23,876 nt of DNA, taken from assembly GCA_027596075.1 (NCBI GenBank), contig JADGJC010000477.1, forward strand, positions 1 to 23,876, written 5' to 3'. Below the pieces are notes generated by a model, which saw nothing but the letters and a program-made list of their open reading frames with translations, was not told where the DNA came from and ran no database searches. The stretch is from Rhizophlyctis rosea (taxonomy: Eukaryota; Chytridiomycota; Chytridiomycetes; Rhizophlyctidales; Rhizophlyctidaceae). Shown one piece after another: positions 1 through 8,381 of this stretch. The stretch's first letter is position 1; each line of letters starts with the position of its first letter. A program made the translations under genes and the position numbers.

Positions 1-71
1 CCTTCCAAGCATTCGCAACGATATTGACGACAACCCAATTGACACTCACACACACCCCCGTCCCTCCCCAG

Positions 72-495
72 AACACCCGGCACAACCCGCTACTACGTCT
101 GGCTGAACTCCTCCTCCCCTGACGACGACCCACCACTCGAAAACGAAGACCTCTACCCCGCCGTCCTCGTCGACAAAGCCGACGCCCTCCAAAACAAAAT
201 TACAGAATCCACTCCTGAAGATGACCCTATCCACACCGAACTTTCGGACGCCATCCAAACTTTCATGGACGCTGGCACCTCCATCGACTTTGACCCCTCG
301 GGCGATGAGCAGGAGGAAGCGTTGGAGTTTTTCAGGCAGAATTTGAAGGAGGATACGTGGTTGGAAGTTAGTGTGGCGGATCAGAGACCTCAGAAGGGGA
401 AGTTTGTTAGTTGTGATTTGGGGAAGGGGACGCAGTATTTGGTGGGGATTAGGGGGGCGCCGGAGAGTGCTTATATCATTTCGGAGCAGTTTTAA
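72..495 (+). CDS. Terminal exon of an unidentified protein
   Basis: The reading frame is open from a likely 3' splice site (CCCCAG at 66-71) to the TAA at 493-495. It gives about 140 C-terminal residues, starting Thr-Pro-Gly-Thr-Thr-Arg-Tyr-Tyr-Val-Trp and ending in Ser-Glu-Gln-Phe. Bases 1-71 look like intron: the same frame has stops at 25-27 and 40-42, and the stretch is C-rich with ATTGAC-type branch sites. The exon is acidic in its first half (DDD, ENED, EDD runs) and ends in a short beta-rich part (WLEVSV, GKFVSC, QYLVGI). I do not recognise the family. The 5' exons lie outside the window. Confidence 0.6.
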
Positions 496-1478
496 GAAGT
501 GGAGGGATGGGTTTAGATGGAACGGGTGATGTATTGTTGTTGGAACATTGCATATCGCAAAGTTTATACGATCTTTTTTGTTGGGCATTCGTCCAAATTA
601 GAAGCTTGGGTGTCGATTTCTCTTGTTGGGGAGAGCAACAAGTTGGATAACATGGATCCATTACATCGCCGCTGTATCTTCATTTCCAAATGCACGGGTG
701 ACTCGGGCCCGGACTGCGGGCGTCAAATGGGAAAGACCAGTTGCCTAATCTGATGTGCATAGCAGGGGTGGTCAGGTTCCCAGCATCAGCTAGTATTGTG
801 GTCAGATCCCTTCATCTAGTCCGCTAGTTCCCTGTGAGATCCCTCCAAGAAACAGAACTCGAGAGCGCGCCGCATTCCTCCAAAGAACCATACTGACCAT
901 TGATGACAGCAAGGTGACATGATTTCCGTATTCATAACCAGCGTGCATTGATGTTTCATTTTTTAGCTTTCTTGAACCAAATGCAAAAAAGGAGCGATGC
1001 TTCAAGTCCGATTCACGAGCATCACTCGGCACGAAAGAGAGTCGAAGATACTTCAATATGGAGGTCCCACGTCATCTTATTTATTTGTTTACGCAATTCT
1101 CGAGTTCTTTGTACAATAGGAATAACCTTTTGATCCAATTTGCTGCAGCGCACTCGATCGATCCCAATCATGACACGAAGTCCGCATGAGTTGCGCCTAC
1201 CTGATACCGACAGAGAACCCACCTCCGTTGTTTTTTTAAGGTCCCAGAAGTTCGAGGATGTGGCCACTGGATAGCTACCGGAATCGGAAAAAAAGTATGC
1301 TGTCAATAATATCGTCCACTTGTTGATGCGGTGAGCAATCGGCAAAGGGAAAGGACTCTCTCACATATGCCAATTGAGCTAATGGAATAAGTTGGTGGGT
1401 CACTACCATGGCCTTCCTTCCTACGCGCCCTCTACACCACCACCATTCCTCATCTTCAAGAGCAACAGGAAGTGTTCA
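496..1478. other. Convergent intergenic region, nothing recognised
   Basis: This region separates the end of the first gene from the end of the minus-strand ADP-ribosyltransferase-like gene, so it should hold two 3'UTRs. A 107-codon minus-strand frame at 1022-1345 has no recognisable content or splice context. I see no RNA gene or repeat. Confidence 0.4.
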
Positions 1479-2228
1479 TCACCCAAAGCAAAACACAAAC
1501 GCTGGATATAGCCCATAGAACAACATGACCAGGATGACGAACAGAAGGACCATCCACACCAAAACAATCACCAAACCCCTCGTCCCCATCCCTCCAACAT
1601 CCCCACCCTCCCTAAACTCAACCAGAGCAACCGGCACAACTCTCACACCCTCCTCCACAACCGCCACCTCCCTCTCATAATTCAACCACTCCTCTTTCAA
1701 CACCAACACCGAACACAGTATCAACTTATTGCTGCCACGTGTGTATGATAAGGAGGTTACGGGTGAGGAAGCGAGGTACGTCCAATCTCGGAAGCCCTCA
1801 GTGAAGATGCCGGGTATGTTATGTTCATATGTGCCGTGATATAGGTAGTGGAGTTGAAGGTCTGTGTGGGGGATGCCGAGACGTGTTGCGTGGAGGTGTT
1901 TTGTGGAGTGGAGGAAGAACTGGTAGTTTAGGAGACGGATGTTGGTGATTGTGAGGTGGGAGGGCCAGTTGGCGTAGCGTTGCAGCCATAACGTCAAGAT
2001 GGGGAGGGTGAGGGTGGTGAAGACGGCCGAGCTGACGGAGCTTGACAAGGTGTTGGCCCGTGGGGAGGCAGGTTGAGCGGGATTCTGTTGAGCACCAGTT
2101 GCATTGGGCATGAGAGCGGATTGACCAGACTGGGAAGCTGAAGTGGGGTCTGCGACAATTGTTTGGGAGGGGTTGAAATGGAGGGGGTTTGAAGGTGACT
2201 TCAACCTCGAAGGAGTCAAGGGAGCCAT
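1479..2228 (-). CDS. Tail-anchored ADP-ribosyltransferase (PARP-like) protein
   Basis: This is a 249-residue single-exon frame, taken from the ATG at 2228; the frame is open further 5' but has no upstream ATG. Residues 1-65 are Ser/Pro/Gln-rich and look disordered. The core carries a PARP/ART-type signature. His131-Gly-Thr sits in LHYLYHGT, and an Ile-rich helix ends in EGF. Next come a YLASSP strand with Tyr162 in TSLSY, the strand LILCSVLVL, and YEREVAVV, where Glu187 is a candidate third residue of an H-Y-E triad. ART families bind NAD with the His and Tyr and use the Glu for catalysis. Residues about 218-243 form one strongly hydrophobic segment near the C-terminus, so the enzyme domain would face the cytosol, as in PARP16-type ER proteins. 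The core is shorter than a typical PARP domain. The fold is inferred from motif order; activity is uncertain. Confidence 0.6.
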   Translation of the reverse strand: MAPLTPSRLKSPSNPLHFNPSQTIVADPTSASQSGQSALMPNATGAQQNPAQPASPRANTLSSSVSSAVFTTLTLPILTLWLQRYANWPSHLTITNIRLLNYQFFLHSTKHLHATRLGIPHTDLQLHYLYHGTYEHNIPGIFTEGFRDWTYLASSPVTSLSYTRGSNKLILCSVLVLKEEWLNYEREVAVVEEGVRVVPVALVEFREGGDVGGMGTRGLVIVLVWMVLLFVILVMLFYGLYPAFVFCFG

Positions 2229-2363
2229 CTGCTTCGGCTGTGGTGGCACCAGCTTCAGCCCGAGAGTACCTCTCCAGTTATGGAGGACAGGATCCTTCCG
2301 TAAGCAAGCTCCAAGCTGGTGATGCGCCAGGAACTCACTTTTGCAAAAAACTTGTCAAGTCGC

Positions 2364-2591
2364 ATGCCATTTTACAACGAAGCCAAGCAATACTCTCGGT
2401 GGCATCAATCAACGCAACCCGCCGCATTTAGCACCCACCTCAAGACGAGGCAGAATTTGATGTGGAAACATATTCTCTATGAATTGTACATCCCATCTTC
2501 TGGCCTCTCTCACCCTTTCCGGATTGGAATTCTTCATACTATTCATGCCCCGCGTTTCGGTATCATCGGCATGATGATTCGCGGATTTTGA
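2364..2591 (+). CDS. Possible small ORF, 75 aa, divergent from the ART-like gene
   Basis: An ATG-initiated frame runs from 2364 to TGA at 2589-2591. The product is basic and aromatic (MPFYNEAK at the start, many His, Trp and Tyr) with no signal peptide or membrane segment. It would share an upstream region with the minus-strand gene ending at 1479. I recognise no family, and the frame is short enough to be chance. Confidence 0.18.
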   Translation: MPFYNEAKQYSRWHQSTQPAAFSTHLKTRQNLMWKHILYELYIPSSGLSHPFRIGILHTIHAPRFGIIGMMIRGF

Positions 2592-3779
2592 AGCTGAATT
2601 TCCGGAGCGAGGGCAGCTCCAGCAGCCATCACCCCACTTCTCAACGGTTTTTTTTGCTCAATATGATATGCCCAATATAAAGAAGTTCTTGGGAGCATTC
2701 TCGGCATTATGTTGGATAGCACTCAATTGAATGGAAGTTCTCATGAATGCGAACAACTCGCACCTTGATGCAAGTGAGTGCAATAGGAAAAAAAATTCAT
2801 CAGTAACAAAATGGCAGGTGGAATTGCTTGAAGACTTCATCGCCCGGACTATTTTCCTCGAGGCTCACATATCTGGGTTATGGAGCCTTGATGCTGGCGG
2901 AGATTCACGAAAGTCCCATCAATGGTGGATCCAGCTCTATCAATAGTTTCGGAATCAAGTTCGGAATCCAAGGACAATACCACATATTCAGCAAACGCTT
3001 CATGGAGCCGCGGATGTTCGCAGGGGACATCGCCGTGTCTGTTGCTTCTCTTGTTTGGAACCTCCCTTTTTGTGGCAAACTTTGAAAGTTTATCCAAGCG
3101 GAGTAACAAATAAACGCTCAAAACAGCTCAGGAATTGGACAAAGCTGAAAATTTGTCGCAGTTTGCATGGCCTTCATCTTGCCACTCCACTCGATTAGTC
3201 GATTTTCAAGCATACCTACATTGGTTTGTCACGATAAGCATGTATCATGGACACCCAGCTGACCGGAGTCGCTAAAGAATAGGTCACCTGCGCTAAGGTC
3301 TCCCATCGATCTTGCAGCTCCGTTAATCAAGTTTACTCACTTCTGTTTCTCTTACGGAGCAAGCCTGATTTGTCCTCGCAATTTTGATCTCGGTATGTAA
3401 TGAATACTGCGCAAACATCACAGATGAATAGGTTCCCGCCTTCCCCCGCTGAGTAATAGCTCTATACTTGCTTGTTTGCCCGTATTGAATGCAAAAAGGA
3501 ATGACTTCGATCCAGAACTGTGAGGCGCACGCATCTGGCTTTGCACAGATTGGGGCGGACGGCAGAAAGGATAGATGGGGGATTGGACAGGATCGGATGC
3601 GGCTTTTGACTGCTTCACCCTAAGGCTAGTAAGCTCCAAACCCTTACAACCTCCCAATCTCTTCGACTGTGACTTGCAGCAGTGTCAGCAGACCTCACAC
3701 GGATCATAGTGGGAAGAGACTGCTGTGCGCCAGATGAAGATCTCAGGTGTGCATTTTGTTTTTTTAACAATGATGATGT
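2592..3779. other. No gene recognised
   Basis: Several short frames occur on both strands (the longest about 90 codons at 2849-3121, minus), but none has recognisable content, an obvious splice partner or a convincing start. No repeat or RNA gene is evident. It may hold 5' flank of the ART-like gene and 3' flank of the minus-strand frame that follows. Confidence 0.3.
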
Positions 3780-4474
3780 TCAGGATTTCCATCGCTCCAT
3801 TCTCATTGATCTGAGAACTTGCAAGCTAGTGCCTGTTACGAGACAAAAACAAAAGACAGGCATCATCCAAAGCGAATGGCGGACCGGAACGACCGCTGGA
3901 AGTTCACAAAGTTCATCGCTGCGATCGATGTTTATGAGGATCAACCTTTCTGCAAAAATTGGCGAACAACTCGGAAGACCCCTATTGATTGTACACGCTG
4001 AAGTTTGACAATGCTGATAGCCATCTGCGGCAGCTTTCGCCAAAACGATGTTTTCTGTAATCCGAACGGGGACTTCAAGATTATGAAAAACCTTCGTCCT
4101 GTCAAACTTAGCAAAAAGGAAGTCTACACAGGAGTTCCAGACAGCGGAGGTGATCTCAGAGAGCTCCTCAACGTGTACTTCTGAGAGTCGTGCTGATCTT
4201 TTGGTAATGGCACCGCGCATCTCTGTAGAAAGTCCACAAGTCAGCTCAAGTCCGCCGCTGAAACTCGAGCAAAGTTGATTATCTAAACTTGGTGTGGTGG
4301 TGTGAAGATTCCATTTCAGCCGTTTTGTGGTCTCAAGTTGAAATTTGCACAGTGATGCCGTCTGACGGCAGTCACATCTACCGCATGCGCCATGAGTGAA
4401 CCACTTGCCGCAACTTTCGTGGTTCGGTGAGTAAACAAATGGTTTTTGTTGACAAACCTGATCTTCCCCAAACA
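3780..4474 (-). CDS. Unidentified long minus-strand ORF
   Basis: The frame is open from 4601 to a stop at 3780 (273 codons). Its first ATG is at 4474, giving about 230 residues. A stretch near the N-terminus has clustered cysteines with C-G-K-W-F-T-H-G-A-C spacing, reminiscent of the first half of a CCCH finger, but the final His is missing. Near the C-terminus there is a hydrophobic stretch (SLWMMPVFCFCLV). In random sequence of this size a stop-free run this long is unlikely (well under 0.05 expected), so it deserves notice. Its 5' part overlaps the upstream region of the plus-strand F-box-like copy A. It could be a real gene, a decayed one, or chance. No family is recognised. Confidence 0.3.
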
Positions 4475-4544
4475 TGTCGGCACGCAATTCGAAAGTATGC
4501 CCACCGTCCACTGAGACTCTTTTCAGTCCCACAAAACACACATC

Positions 4545-5370
4545 ATGAACACGATGGACCCACTCCCGCCCGTCAGGCGCAACTATCTTTGGAGACCCCA
4601 CCAGATGTCCTCAACGGGATCTTCCGCAACTACATTCGCGACTATCGTATTTTCAACGTCGCTACCAAAGACTTCTTAAATCTGTTGCTGGTGGACTTCT
4701 TCATCAGCAGGAACTACATGCTCAAGCTGAGAAAAGATGTTGCTCAAGCTCAGATCACTCCTGCCTGGCTCTCATGGGGTAAATGTGAATCATCCGACCT
4801 TGTTGGAAGCGCAAGTTTCACTCCATTCCCTTGTCGCCAATGGTAAGTGCCTAAATGACAGGCATGGCATAAAGAATTGCGGCACATCTAAGTTCAATCT
4901 GTCTCATCTCACCGATCAATATGGCTTATTCAAAAACGCTTCTTTCGATCCCCACCGCACCCCCCACCTGTTGTACCTTACCCTCCTTGAGGCTGACCAC
5001 CCACAGATATGGCGATTCTTTGACCACATTCTCCCGATGTTGTTAATCAAGACGTCCCCAATGAACCCGGCGTATTTAGAAGGGAACGACTTTGTAGGTA
5101 CCTCGTGCGAATATGCCATCTGCCCCACTCATTTACCGCATCGCAATTTTGAAGAACTGCCGATCGCTATGCCCGCTGGATTCGAGAACCTCGTTTAGAG
5201 AGTCTGCCACTGTGTATAATCGCAGGCTAGATGAACCGGATTCGGCATCGAAAGGGACGTGCTGGGCACTCAAGTTCCCGGAGGAAGATTGGTATAGTGA
5301 ACAACCATTTGATCCGGATTATCAGTTCTCTGGCGATTTGTTTAATGACAGTAATATATGGAAACTGTAA
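4545..5370 (+). pseudogene. F-box-like paralogue, copy A, apparently broken
   Basis: This copy is clearly homologous to copy B at 5905-6767. Shared blocks include TPPDVLNGIF versus SPPEVLDIVF, LLLVD.FIS, KLRKDVAQAQ, LFKN..FDP, HLLYL, EG..FV.TSCEYAICP and ILKNC. The N-terminal Pro-Pro-(D/E)-Val-Leu pattern followed by a helical LLLVDKF-type segment resembles an F-box. F-box proteins recruit substrates to SCF ubiquitin ligases; the rest of the protein is unrecognised. The ATG at 4545 matches the start of B, but the frame is lost at about 4585-4592, where one base is missing relative to B. The first intron (GT at 4779) does not join cleanly to the next homologous block. A second shift lies between AIC (about 5118) and the ILKNC block. 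A 61-nt GTAGGT...GAAG intron could bypass that second shift. The last frame ends at TAA 5368-5370. An alternative ATG at 4439 would restore only the first block. Confidence 0.55.
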
Positions 5371-5827
5371 GACTAAAAGTCGGTGGATCAATCAATCATT
5401 CATATTTGTTGGAAATTGGCCGCTGTGGCGATTTCAAGCTGTAAAGCGTCCGTTCATTCAAGGGGAAAGCACATGGCAGCCGCCCGAGTATGTGCAAAAG
5501 TCCCCTGCATGGGGGATGGCAAACAGGCAAACATGACGGTGTTGAAGTGATTTGGCGCTCACTATGCCCAGATCCCAAAAAAGTCCACGACTTAGGTATG
5601 TTCCAGGTGGTGTCATCCGGACAAGAAAGAAAGTTTGCGCACGGGAAACGTCAGGACGGAACCACCACCCCGACGCTTATTGACGGGCTTCTGTGAGGAC
5701 TTTTCGATAAATTGGGTATGCGAAGAACATGCAAGCTCAGTGTTCCTCAAACTTCATGTTGGTTTACGTAAGTCAATTACAGAACGGCACAGTCACATCT
5801 AAAAGGCGTCCATCCTGTCGGCGATGG
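5371..5827. other. Spacer between the two paralogues
   Basis: This holds the 3' flank of copy A and the upstream region of copy B. The part near 5790 (CAGTCACATCTA) and the GTAAACAAA element also occur upstream of copy A (around 4370 and 4431), so the duplication included promoter sequence. No separate gene is seen. Confidence 0.4.
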
Positions 5828-5855
5828 GTAAACAAACCGTGTAAACAAGTAAACA
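5828..5855 (+). promoter_or_regulatory. Triple GTAAACA (forkhead-type) motif cluster
   Basis: Perfect GTAAACA heptamers lie at 5828-5834, 5841-5847 and 5849-5855, 50-77 bp upstream of the copy B ATG. GTAAACA is the core site bound by fungal and animal forkhead factors. Copy A keeps a single GTAAACA at 4431-4437. Forkhead control is inference from the motif only. Confidence 0.35.
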
Positions 5856-5904
5856 GACAACTCAACAACATCCGCTGCATTCCACAAAAACATCTGGGCT
5901 CACA

Positions 5905-6767
5905 ATGGAGTCAGTTAATACCGTCGAGCAGCCTCCCCCACCTACAAACTACCTCCTGAAATCGCCGCCAGAAGTGCTGGACATCGTCTTCAGTACCTAT
6001 ATCCGCGCTTACCTCCTCAACAATGTTGCAACCAGAGACCTTCTACGTCTCTTGCTGGTGGACAAGTTCATCAGCAAAGGCTTTGTGAAGAAGCTGAGAA
6101 AGGACGTCGCTCAAGCTCAGTTCAATTCTTGCATGAGGGTCTTAAGGTACGCAAATGGATTTGGGTCACGACTCTGAATAGCACACTTCAAGTCATTACC
6201 TAACCCAGTCTCAATTCAATGGATAAAAGACACGGCTTCAAAACCGGCTATTTACGTCACACTGGTCAATCCCTCCTCTTTACTCTTACAGACGAACACC
6301 GTCTATTCAAAAATCCGCTTTTTGACCCTCAACGTACCCTCCACTTACTATACCTCGCTGTATATGACGAGCAAGGTTCAGACATGCAGAACCTCCTTCA
6401 GGAGATTCTCCCCCGCTAGCCTTTCAAGACGTCTCCTTTGAACCCTATTTGCCTTGAGGGGAGCAACTTCGTGGCTACATCTTGCGAATATGCTATTTGT
6501 CCTGGATACTCTAAAGATGGTAGTCCCGGCGGGAATGTCACGATCCTGAAGAATTGTCAACTGCGGTGCCCACAGAATACTCAGCCTCGGAGGAGGACAT
6601 TTGCTGCCAACATGAACTCCATGCTGGGCACGTCGGATCCGGCTCGTCAAGGGACTTCCTGGGCAGTGCAGTTTCCGAACGATACTATAATTTGGTTTCT
6701 ACGAATGAAGCATGTTCCATGCATCTCTGACGCTTGCGCAGATTGTGAATGTTGGAGGTTGGCTTGA
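5905..6767 (+). CDS. F-box-like paralogue, copy B, with an in-frame TAG
   Basis: The start is the ATG at 5905 in good context (CACAATGG). Exon 1 is 5905-6146 (phase 2). A 62-nt intron at 6147-6208 (GTACGC...CCCAG) is followed by exon 2 from 6209. Residues about 18-70 carry the F-box-like block (SPPEVLDIVF, then DLLRLLLVDKF and KKLRKDVAQAQ). The frame meets TAG at 6417-6419, but the same frame continues with good homology to copy A up to TGA at 6765-6767. The sequence offers a repair: GT at 6360 and AG at 6418-6419 bound a 60-nt, phase-0 segment whose removal deletes the TAG and gives 246 residues. In copy A the matching segment is coding, so B is either a pseudogene truncated to 150 residues or has turned an exon piece into an intron. 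The function beyond the F-box-like part is unknown. Confidence 0.5.
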
Positions 6768-7004
6768 TTATCCAAGAAATTATATTTGATCTTGAACCTT
6801 CAGGAACATCTTGTGGCGATTGATATGGTTGACTGGGTTAAAGATGGCACCTGCGTGTCCCATCAAATGACGTTGTTCATTAACTTTTCATGATTGCTTG
6901 CCCTGCCCCGATGGCCTCGTAACAATGCTGATGTTCCGCGGGATGTACCGTTTCTACAGGTAGGATGAATGGACCCATTAGACAGCAAATGGCATGCGGT
7001 AGTC

Positions 7005-7562
7005 TTAAAGGCATGATGGAGCTGATGAGTGGTCCGGAATGGGTCTTGTAACGCCTTGCATAGTACACATCATTGGTATTTCAACTGCAGACGTTGAGTC
7101 AAGCCCCCCAATACAAATCTGTTTACGCAACCGGCACGCGGGGCGGTCATTAGGCGTTCTGCTAGGTTTGCAATACAGGGTGAAGCCTATCGTGATTTCA
7201 TCTGCGATTCCGTCACACTGCTGAAAGAACCATCTTGTAGCTATCTCCATGCTATCTCTGCTACGTCTAGTTGCTGTTCCGGCTTCGCACGGGGATTCAT
7301 TTGTCCATCCTATCGGGAAATCTGCTTGCACCAGAATTGTCTTGACCACCTTTTTTGGTGAAGGTTCCACACCAGAACAGGGACCTTGTTCCACTTGTTT
7401 CATGACTGCGACAAACCCAGGCGCGCGAACAAACTCAAAAGTTGCGAATCTGAGTCCAAAATGGTAAAAATTCTCCGCGACGAGACATGGAGTCAGCTTC
7501 ATTACTGCTGCAATATTCCTAAAAGAGTCAAGCGACCCTGTGAGTCGCGTTTTTTGCTTCAT
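7005..7562 (-). CDS. Possible ORF, 185 aa, unidentified
   Basis: An ATG-initiated uninterrupted frame covers most of the 6768-8169 gap. The product has scattered cysteines and basic residues, with no signal peptide, membrane segment or familiar motif. About 0.3 such frames are expected by chance in a window this size, so length alone does not prove it. An overlapping plus-strand frame at 7249-7467 (72 aa, hydrophobic start) is also possible. The rest of 6768-8169 shows nothing I can name. Confidence 0.22.
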   Translation of the reverse strand: MKQKTRLTGSLDSFRNIAAVMKLTPCLVAENFYHFGLRFATFEFVRAPGFVAVMKQVEQGPCSGVEPSPKKVVKTILVQADFPIGWTNESPCEAGTATRRSRDSMEIATRWFFQQCDGIADEITIGFTLYCKPSRTPNDRPACRLRKQICIGGLDSTSAVEIPMMCTMQGVTRPIPDHSSAPSCL

Positions 7563-8169
7563 GCCATAAACGCTGGTTTCGTATTCAAGACCACTCTGGT
7601 TTCATCATATCATGGATTGAAATAAGAATGGAACGACGCATGATGCGAAAAAAAAAACAAAAGATTCAATTCTGACGACAATGAATTCGTCCGCGTTGAC
7701 ACCCGGTGTTGGATTCACCAGGCTCTGCAAGTTCATGATGATGAATGCACCTCGCCTAAGCGGCTCATCCTGCCTGTCTGCAAAACTGCAGTTCCACCCA
7801 CCTAGTTTCATTTCCAACCATGGAACTTGTTCGACGCAGGATAACTCACCAACTGCACCGTCCGATGAATCCGATCTCTTGACACGCAGGTAAAGTTATT
7901 ATTTCAAACTCCAAGACATTTGAATTTCCACGGTTCCCCATTCTGAGCGACGGCAGATGCAAGTCTTGCTGAAACCGTCGGCGTGCCACTTCAATGAAAC
8001 GGCTACCTACAAGTGTGAACGACTTCGTAGGCCCACTTTCCCATCCACAGGACTTACGACATTCATAGTGGCTCTGCCTCGGATGCATTCTGTGGACCGC
8101 CGAGAAGTGCGGAGAATCAAGAGGACTTTGGGGATGCAGCACTGAGTCCTTCGTCCCATTCGCAACGTC

Positions 8170-8177
8170 TATAAAAG
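8170..8177 (+). promoter_or_regulatory. TATA box of the secreted repeat-precursor gene
   Basis: A perfect TATAAAAG is followed about 30 bp later by a pyrimidine-rich CTCATCTTCATC stretch that suits transcription start. The translation start is at 8382, after a 5'UTR intron. Confidence 0.7.
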
Positions 8178-8292
8178 CCGGGCTGGGGTGGGATGCATCC
8201 TCTCATCTTCATCCGACATCTCATCGGTCTTCCACATCTGCACATCTCAACTTCCACTCAACCACACTTTCTCAGCAACACTCTCTTCTCAA

Positions 8293-8373
8293 GTGAGTTA
8301 CCACTCGCATCTGTCTTTCTTTCCCATCTCGATTGCTCGAGTTTGCTAATTCTGCCCTCGTTCCCACCCTCAG
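8293..8373 (+). other. 5'UTR intron of the secreted repeat-precursor gene
   Basis: A strong 5' splice site (AAGTGAGT) and a pyrimidine-rich 3' end (CCACCCTCAG) bound an 81-nt intron that ends 8 nt before the ATG. No other frame here competes with that reading. Confidence 0.6.
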
Positions 8374-8381
8374 CACTCACA

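Noticed and set aside
6417..6419. TAG reassigned to an amino acid (also seen inside the receptor at 14859-14861)
   Set aside because: The repeat-precursor gene terminates with TAG at 9827-9829 exactly where the repeat logic expects a stop, so TAG is a normal stop codon here.
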